From NCBI RefSeq assembly GCF_000247815.1, contig NC_021677.1, forward strand, positions 60,584,802 through 60,648,801: a DNA stretch of 64,000 nt. The letters run 5' to 3'. Below are positions 58,088-64,000 of this stretch, piece after piece; the stretch's first letter is position 1, and each line of letters begins with the position of its first letter. Below the pieces are notes generated by a model. It was not told the DNA's origin. It saw only the letters and a program-made list of their open reading frames with translations, and ran no database searches. This DNA is from Ficedula albicollis. Lineage: Eukaryota; Chordata; Aves; Passeriformes; Muscicapidae. The translations under genes were made by a program, and so were the position numbers.

Positions 58088-60765
58088 GCCTTCAACCCTT
58101 TTAAACCCTGTCTCTGCTCCCCTGTGCACTGCCTTTCTCCAAGCACAGAATTCCACATCCATGCCATCAGGAGTGCATCTGTGGTGTCCTGGGGTGAAGC
58201 TGGACACAGCAATCTCCCAGGAAAAAGGGTTCACTCTTCTCTTGGGAGCTGGGCACAGTTACACCCAAACACCCCAAAGCTTCCTGCTCAGCCAGGAGAA
58301 CCTTCCCTGGAAAGGATTTAGCACTCCTGACTTCCATGGAAGCACAAACTAGCAGATATCCTCATTTCCCTTCCCTATGCTCACACCAACATTTTTGTTT
58401 CCAAGTCCCAAAAAAACCTGACAATTCATTTTAGCTCCTTTTAAAAAATGAAGCTCCTGTACTCAAGAGGGCCACCTGCAAAAAGGGATACAGAATACAC
58501 AGATGGAAAACAAACCACTGAATTCCCATTATGGAAATTAATTTTAAGAGTCACAAAGCATATTATTCCTGGAAATTGCTTTTATTTAGCAATTACATTA
58601 ACACTGCAAGAAGGCAGCTGGCACTGAAAACAAACAGTTCAATTTAAAAATCAGGGAAGGGAATTAACTGAAATTCCAGGGCACTCACACCCAAATATGC
58701 TCCACTACCTCCAATATTTAAGAATCCTCAATCAAAGGCTTCGGGTTTTGTTCACTGAGTAGAAAGGGGATGAAAAAGTAAAAGAAACCATTTATTTTTG
58801 AAGTTGTTTATATGTTTTTTTGCAAATCAAAGTCAAGCTTAACCAACATACCAGCAGGAAAAATAAACTGAAGGAGTCAGTGACAATACTGAGATAATAT
58901 TTTAATTCATTTTATAATTAATTTTTTTCCTGTAAAATGGCTTGTACTTCCACAGGTACAACAGCAAAAGAAATTATTCCAGTCCATTTCACACGGCGTA
59001 TAAAAAGACAGATTTTACAAATATACCCAGAAGTTGAACAGCTGCTCACACTGTTTTGAAGGTAAACATCACCCCTCCATCACCCAGGGCTCGCCGTGGG
59101 AGAGGCTTTTCCTACAGTGCTGCCTTCCAAGGGCTCTGCATCGTGGATCTGATCCAAGGGCAGAGCCATCCCCACCCCTAATCCCCAGCACAGCAGCAGG
59201 AGGGCTTCAGGTGACTTCAGACTGGCTGGCCCACAGGAAAGTGTAAATGCACCCTCAACGAGGGAATCTGGACAGACACTGGGTTTTTTTCTGGTGTTTG
59301 GGTGTCCAAGCAGCTCCTGTTTTAGTTCTGCTGCCAATAAATGAAAACTGAGCAGCTCAGGCAGTCAAGCTCCACCTTCACTGCCTGTGCAGGGCCACTC
59401 CACTGCTCTTCCCACTCAGTGGGACAGTTTGCAGAGCCACTGTGATTCCATCCTAGAAACAACCCCCTCTCCACCCCCATCCCCCAAAACCAGCCTTACC
59501 TTCTATGTTTGTCCTTTCCCCTCACAACACCTTGTGCAGACTTGTGATGAGTGCTTAGAAAACCCAAAATAAGAAAAATCTGTAAAAAGACACTGCAACC
59601 CCAGGTTGTGTTTTGTTTTCCTTCCAAACTGTATTTACTTGTCTACCTGAAACTGTGTGGATAAATAGAAAATGAGGAGCCAAGGACTCACAGGAGGGTG
59701 AAAAACTGAGGAAATGAGAAGGAAGAGCAAGGTCAGTTTTCCTACCAGGCTGAAAATGGATTTAAATGCTGCCTGACCTCACAGCCAGGTCACTACCAAT
59801 GGCTCTCCAACCCCAGGAAAGTGTTAAGACTGTGGGATGGAAGAACAGAAACATGATGGTTTTGGAGAAGTTTCCTTCCACTTCCAGAAGAATGAAAAAA
59901 TGGTGAGGAAGCCACCAGCTACTGCAAGAGCACTAAAGGGAGAGTGACCACAGCTTTCCTATGAGTGGTGTGAGCACTAAAATACAATTCAGTTCTGTTC
60001 ACAGTCCCACTGCAGTTTCTCACTATGACACACTCAGCATCTCTGGCTCCTCGCTCAGGCTCTGAAGCCAAACCCTCAAAATCCAGGAACTGCCATTAAA
60101 ACACCAAGCATTGTCTCATTGGGAAGGTCACAGCTTTCCACAGCATCCCAGAATTTCCTAACAAATTGAGGAGAATCCTTTTCAGAGCATGGATGAGGAC
60201 TGAAAGCAGGAACAGCTCCATTCACATTCCCAAGCAGTTCCTGGCACATCTTTGCTTCAAGGTGGATCTGTCCCTCCTGGAACCAGCTCAACCATGGCTT
60301 TCATCCCTTCTGATCCCCATTCCCACCCTCACAATGGAAAAAAAAAGATTCTTCTTTAATTACTCAGCCTGTACAGCACAATGACTGTACCTTAATGCAC
60401 AAAATGATCACATTTGAAAAAAATTAATGAGCAAGACACAGTCTTGTGTGAGTTCTCCTGTACCACTGGACAATAATACTGTAAGAACAGCATTCACCAC
60501 TCATTTTATGTAGACTTCAGTGTTCTCCAAAAGCTGCCAGGAAAAAGGGAAGTGTTCCAGCTCCAGCCTGCATGGATATGACAAATATAATCTTTAAAAA
60601 AATCAGACTAGAAAAATACTTTTAGTTCTAAGTTATGCAGTCAAAGCTGCTTTTGAGGCATTCAAATAGAATCAACAGTAACAGGTGATAAAAAAAATCC
60701 TTGTGGAATACATTGCCAGCATTGGAAAGGGGATGCAAGGAACATCATAACACTGAAATAATGAA

Positions 60766-60792
60766 TAAACTTGAGGGTGGTTCTCAAGTTTA
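60766..60792. other. perfect 10-bp stem-loop
   Basis: TAAACTTGAG, loop GGTGGTT, CTCAAGTTTA. Could be structural RNA if transcribed, or chance. Confidence 0.4.
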
Positions 60793-61045
60793 CTGACTCC
60801 AGTTTTATTTATCCACAAAAATCCTTTTTTCTATCGAGGTACAGAGAAGGTGCTTATGGAGCTGAGGGAAGGTGAGGGGTAAGAGCTGAATGCTCCATCA
60901 TTTCACCAGAGCAGGGTTTGAAGAAAACCATGTCACAAACTTTTCTGCCTCCCCAGCAAATCCCAACTCTGCAAGACTGACCCTGGATTTGAAGAGCAAA
61001 GTCCCTGAATTCCACACAAGCTTTGGAAAATTGCTTCCCAGCAAA

Positions 61046-61586
61046 GAATCCTGCCCCTCTGCTCAGCCCTGCTGAGGCACACCCAGAGTGCTGTGCCCAG
61101 TTCTGGGCTCCTCAGGACAGGAGGGACACGGAGATGCTGGAGCAGGAACAGCAGAGGGCAAATCCTCCCACGAGGGTGGAGGGAGTGGAGGAAAGGCTGA
61201 AGGAGCTGGGCATGCTCAGCCCTGAGGAGACAGCAGAGGGGAACCTCATCAATGTGTATAAATATCTAAAGAGGGTGCAAAGAGGATGGAACAGGCTCTG
61301 CTCTGTGGGACAAGAGGAATGAGCAGGAATTGATGCCCACAGGTTCCACCTGAACACGAGGAAGAACTTCCCTGAGCAGTGCCCAAGCCCTGAACAGAGA
61401 CCAGAGAGGGTGTGGAGTCTCCCTCAGTGGAGTCTCCCTCACCAGGCTCCCTCACCAGGGATATTCCAGAGCCATCTGGACACAATCCTGTGCCCTGTGC
61501 TCCAGGATGGCCCTTCTGAGCACAGAGCAGCATCAGATGAGCCCCTGTAGTCACTTCCAGCCTTGACTGTTCTGGGATTCTGTGAG
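61046..61586 (+). mobile_element. CR1 LINE 3' region, diverged
   Basis: GTGCCCAGTTCTGGGCTCCT, GAGGAAAGGCTGAAGGAGCT, GGGCATGCTCAGCCCTGAGG, AATATCTAAAGAGGGTGCAA, then TCACTTCCAGCCTTGACTGT and GGGATTCTGTGA. About 540 bases, the longest CR1 here. A short GGAGTCTCCCTCA duplication occurs near 61410-61440. The 99-codon open frame in it (61023-61322) reflects CR1, not a host gene. Confidence 0.85.
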
Positions 61587-61891
61587 TTTTCCTTCCTGCA
61601 GTACTCCTTGTGTTATACAGAACTGCCAACAGCAAAAGAAGAGAAAAAAAAAAAAATCTTGTTTAAACAGTTTTGAACAGACACTTCCCTTGGATACAAA
61701 CCATTATCCAGTGTTCTGCTTCACACAAGCCAAACACAGCAAGCCTGGTGGTGTGCTGTTTCCAGAGAGGATTCTTCCAACAGCATACATTCACTCTCCA
61801 CAGGGAACAGGACGGGATATGAAGCCCTGAAGCAGCAATTAAACTGCACTGGTGAAGGGAAGGAGTCAAGCAGCTGGGGGAGGGAGGTGGG
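61587..61891. other. unassigned, UTR-like sequence
   Basis: An A-run lies near 61645. If the minus-strand exon at 61892-62226 is real, this would be its 3' UTR. Confidence 0.3.
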
Positions 61892-62226
61892 TCAGAGGAG
61901 ACACCACCATGTGCACACCCTGCTCAGCTCAGCCCCAGGGTGAGCAGAGCTGGGAATGGTGCACACAGAGCTCCAGGGCAGGAGCAGCTCCTGCAGGTGA
62001 GTCCTGAGCTTCTCTTCCAGCAGCAGGTGAAGCCTTGCAGAGTCCAGCAGGGAGGGGGTGAGGCTGCCTCTCCAGGTGAGGTATCTGTTACCCAGGAATG
62101 ATGCTGCACTTGGGACCTGAGGAACCTGCACGGGCACCTCCACGTCCAGAACTGAAGGCCAAAGGTGTTTCTTGCCCCACCTGGCTGGGCTGCCACTCTC
62201 CAAGGTTGCCTTGTGAGAGTAAGGAC
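61892..62226 (-). CDS. possible terminal exon of an unrecognised gene
   Basis: An open frame on the minus strand reads from a possible splice acceptor (pyrimidine-rich sequence, then TTCCATATTCCAG, with AG at 62228-62227) to a stop at 61892-61894. It is about 110 codons with no internal stop. The middle is rich in Leu, Glu and Arg, with a stretch reading LLDSARLHLLLEEKLRTHLQ that could form an amphipathic helix. It contains no domain I recognise. Downstream minus-strand sequence is UTR-like. Against it: no matching upstream exon is identified, the opposite strand also has donor-like (CAGGTGAGT) and acceptor-like words here, and open frames of this length occur by chance in GC-rich DNA. Function unknown. 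Confidence 0.2.
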
Positions 62227-63411
62227 CTGGAATATGGAATCACAAGAGGATCTCTTTGAAAAGGCACTAGGAAGAAGCATAGAGTTGTAGGTTAACAAGG
62301 TTTATCATGTTTCCAATCACTGAGTGGGACAAAAAACTGTAGTTTGGGGTTTTTAGAAAAAAAATGCTGCAGAGTTATATATATATATTTTTTAAACAGC
62401 AAAAGCATAAAAAGAAAAGTAAAGCTATTTTCAAATTATTAAAATGCTGAACATGTATACAGCAAAATCATATTAAAAACAGCAGCAGACAAAGTCCATC
62501 CCATCACCATTGGCAAGGGACATGTAAAATGTTTATAAGGTTAACTATAAAACAATTTTACAACCAAAATATGAACAGGCCAATTCAAGTATATATATAT
62601 ATACAGAATATATTAAAATCATATAAATTATATATTTATACAAAGGGCACAAATATAGCAAAAAGCTATAGTTGATTAAACAGAACTGAGCTTGAAGGAT
62701 CAATTTCCTCTAGAGATGTTATAGATTTCTCCCAAATTATTTTTTTTTAAACCTGGATAGATTGATACCTCAGATACCAAGAGTACAGAAAGCCTAAAGA
62801 AAAAAGAAACCCACAAATCAAAGTGTTATCATTCTGCATGAAATGAGCCTAACAGTGGGCAGGGTACACCTCATATGAAATTCTGATTTAATTATTTCCA
62901 TAGTAAACATTTATCAGCTCTCTTAAAAAGTCACGAATTTCAAGTGATCCACTTCAGATGTACCACCCTGGTGCATATATTTGATTACATTTGAATGTTG
63001 TTTGATTTGCAAACATTTGGGGGGAAAAAAGAGATACAAACACAACTCAATCTGCAAAAGAAAAGGTGACAGATGGCAGCAAGTTGAAAAGTGAACAAAA
63101 ATGCTCAGCTGAACTGGAAATGATGCTCTCCCTTCTAGTGAAAATGCTTTAAAGTGAATTTAAAAATAATTTATTTTAATTTTTTTTTTTTTTTTATTTC
63201 AAAACATAACAGCAAATAACCGCAATGCACTGAAGCTCTTGAGAATCTAAACAGTCCCAGCCGTGGGCTTGTATTTAAACACAGACTAAGTGCTTTCCTG
63301 AATTCAGGTTTATGTAAATGAGTTCTGTACCAGCAGTACCTGAACCTCATGCTGTGCTGTGGCACCACCCCTTCAGCACTGCAGTAGAGCCTGGACACAC
63401 CTCTGGCTCCA
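62227..63411. other. AT-rich, UTR- or intron-like DNA
   Basis: Strongly AT-rich with TATATATATATA patches near 62378 and 62590. On the minus strand, an AATAAA followed by an A-run occurs at about 63180-63200, which could be a polyadenylation site or a processed insertion. No coding exon supported. Confidence 0.35.
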
Positions 63412-63580
63412 TCAGGGTGCCCAGAGCAGCTGTGGCTGCCCCTGGATCCCTGGCAGTGTCCAAGCCAGGCTGGACAGGGCTTGGAGCAGCCTGGGACAGT
63501 GGAAGGTGTCCCTGCCCATGGCAGGGGTGGAATGAGATGAGTTTTAAGGTCCCTTCCAACCCAAACCATTCTGGGACTCT
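63412..63580 (+). mobile_element. CR1 LINE 3' end
   Basis: GGGTGCCCAGAGCAGCTGTG, CCCCTGGATCCCTGGCAGTG, CTTGGAGCAGCCTGGGACAG, GTCCCTGCCCATGGCAGGGG, TTAAGGTCCCTTCCAACCCA. Clean and probably young. Confidence 0.95.
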
Positions 63581-64000
63581 CTGGCCTCCACTCACCCAAA
63601 GGTGCTGGGCAAGCAAAGCAGAAATAAAAAGGCCAGACTACACATACACAGAACATCAGCTTAAACCCCAGGGCTAAGTATGGAAAAGAGTAAAGTGGTT
63701 TCACCAGATGCAGGTTAAATGGAAAAAAAAAAAAGACAGAAAATAATCAGCCATTTCCCATACCTAATAGCCAGTGGATATCTACTACACTGAAAGGAAA
63801 TCAATGCAAACAGGATTTCCTCAGTTTCAAGTAATCTTTGATGCCTTTTTGGCCAGCTGTGTTATACCATAATAGATATTTTAATAGCTTTTATCCTCTA
63901 CACTTTAGGCAGCTAATTTTTCTCTTACATATCCAATTATCTCTAGTGAACATTCACCTATGGTTGTCCACACATTCTGCATTTGCTCCTTGAGAAACTA
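63581..64000. other. single-copy DNA to window end
   Basis: A-run near 63722. Otherwise AT-rich sequence without recognised features. Confidence 0.35.

Larger units (their letters stand above)
57849..61045. other. single-copy, AT-rich, UTR- or intron-like DNA
   Basis: From about 58360 the sequence becomes AT-rich with frequent TTTATT or AATAAA words. That resembles a long 3' UTR or intron, possibly of a minus-strand gene to the right. A CR1 remnant at 58021 and a hairpin at 60766 are listed separately. No coding exon supported. Confidence 0.35.

Noticed and set aside
61023..61322. 99-codon frame as a host protein
   Set aside because: The DNA matches the CR1 3' region, including the GGCTGAAGGAGCTGGGCATG block typical of that element.
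61980..62100. Plus-strand splice donor CAGGTGAGT and acceptor TTCTCTTCCAG as a plus-strand gene
   Set aside because: They would define an intron of only about 24 bases, and no plus-strand exon frame is supported.

Overview
This window looks like non-coding nuclear DNA from a bird, most likely a songbird. The evidence is about two dozen copies of the 3' end of avian CR1 LINEs and nine solo LTRs of avian endogenous retrovirus type, most with 4-6 bp target-site duplications. Simple repeats are abundant, and AT-rich single-copy blocks resemble conserved regulatory DNA. The species cannot be named from the sequence. I find no convincing protein-coding gene, tRNA, rRNA or CRISPR. One possible terminal exon on the minus strand (61892-62226) is offered at low confidence.

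Layout. 1-4363: single-copy DNA with one CR1. 4370-5465: solo LTR with 6-bp duplications, split by a poly-C tract. 5472-12500: single-copy DNA, CR1s, a strong candidate conserved element (about 8530-9010) and a small solo LTR (10250-10574). 12980-14373: minisatellite split by poly-C. 14374-20182: an LTR with an internal 83-bp duplication, a rearranged CR1, an AT-rich conserved-looking block and a second small LTR. 20183-27230: CR1s and single-copy DNA. 27320-28976: a heptamer array running into the longest poly-C tract. 28977-36916: AT-rich DNA, an LTR, a 68-bp templated-looking insertion and two more poly-C tracts. 36922-38205: ERVL-like LTR. 38503-38997: second copy of the 16.9-kb LTR. 39000-44712: GA-rich and other microsatellites and a CR1 containing poly-C plus sequencing adapter. 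44718-45847 and 54262-55441: two more ERVL-like LTRs. 48423-48975: tetramer array plus poly-C. 50632-51382: inverted copy of the 4.4-kb LTR. 51835-52420: A/G hexamer array. 53521-53991: another LTR. 55447-64000: CR1s and AT-rich sequence resembling a long 3' UTR or intron.

The most conspicuous feature is ten uninterrupted poly-C tracts of about 35 to 1,125 bases, about 5.9 kb or 9% of the window. They are very probably not genomic. One abuts the exact 13-base end of an Illumina adapter (43640-43652). All lie inside repeats. Two have the same flanking sequence duplicated on both sides. An intact relative of one LTR shows that only a few tens of bases belong where 432 C's stand. The likely cause is gap filling or assembly with reads ending in dark-cycle poly-G. 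Long proline or glycine reading frames across these tracts are meaningless.

No undescribed biological system was found. The points worth checking are the artefact pattern, the LTR families with resolvable ends, the templated insertion near 30.6 kb, and the conserved-looking AT-rich blocks.
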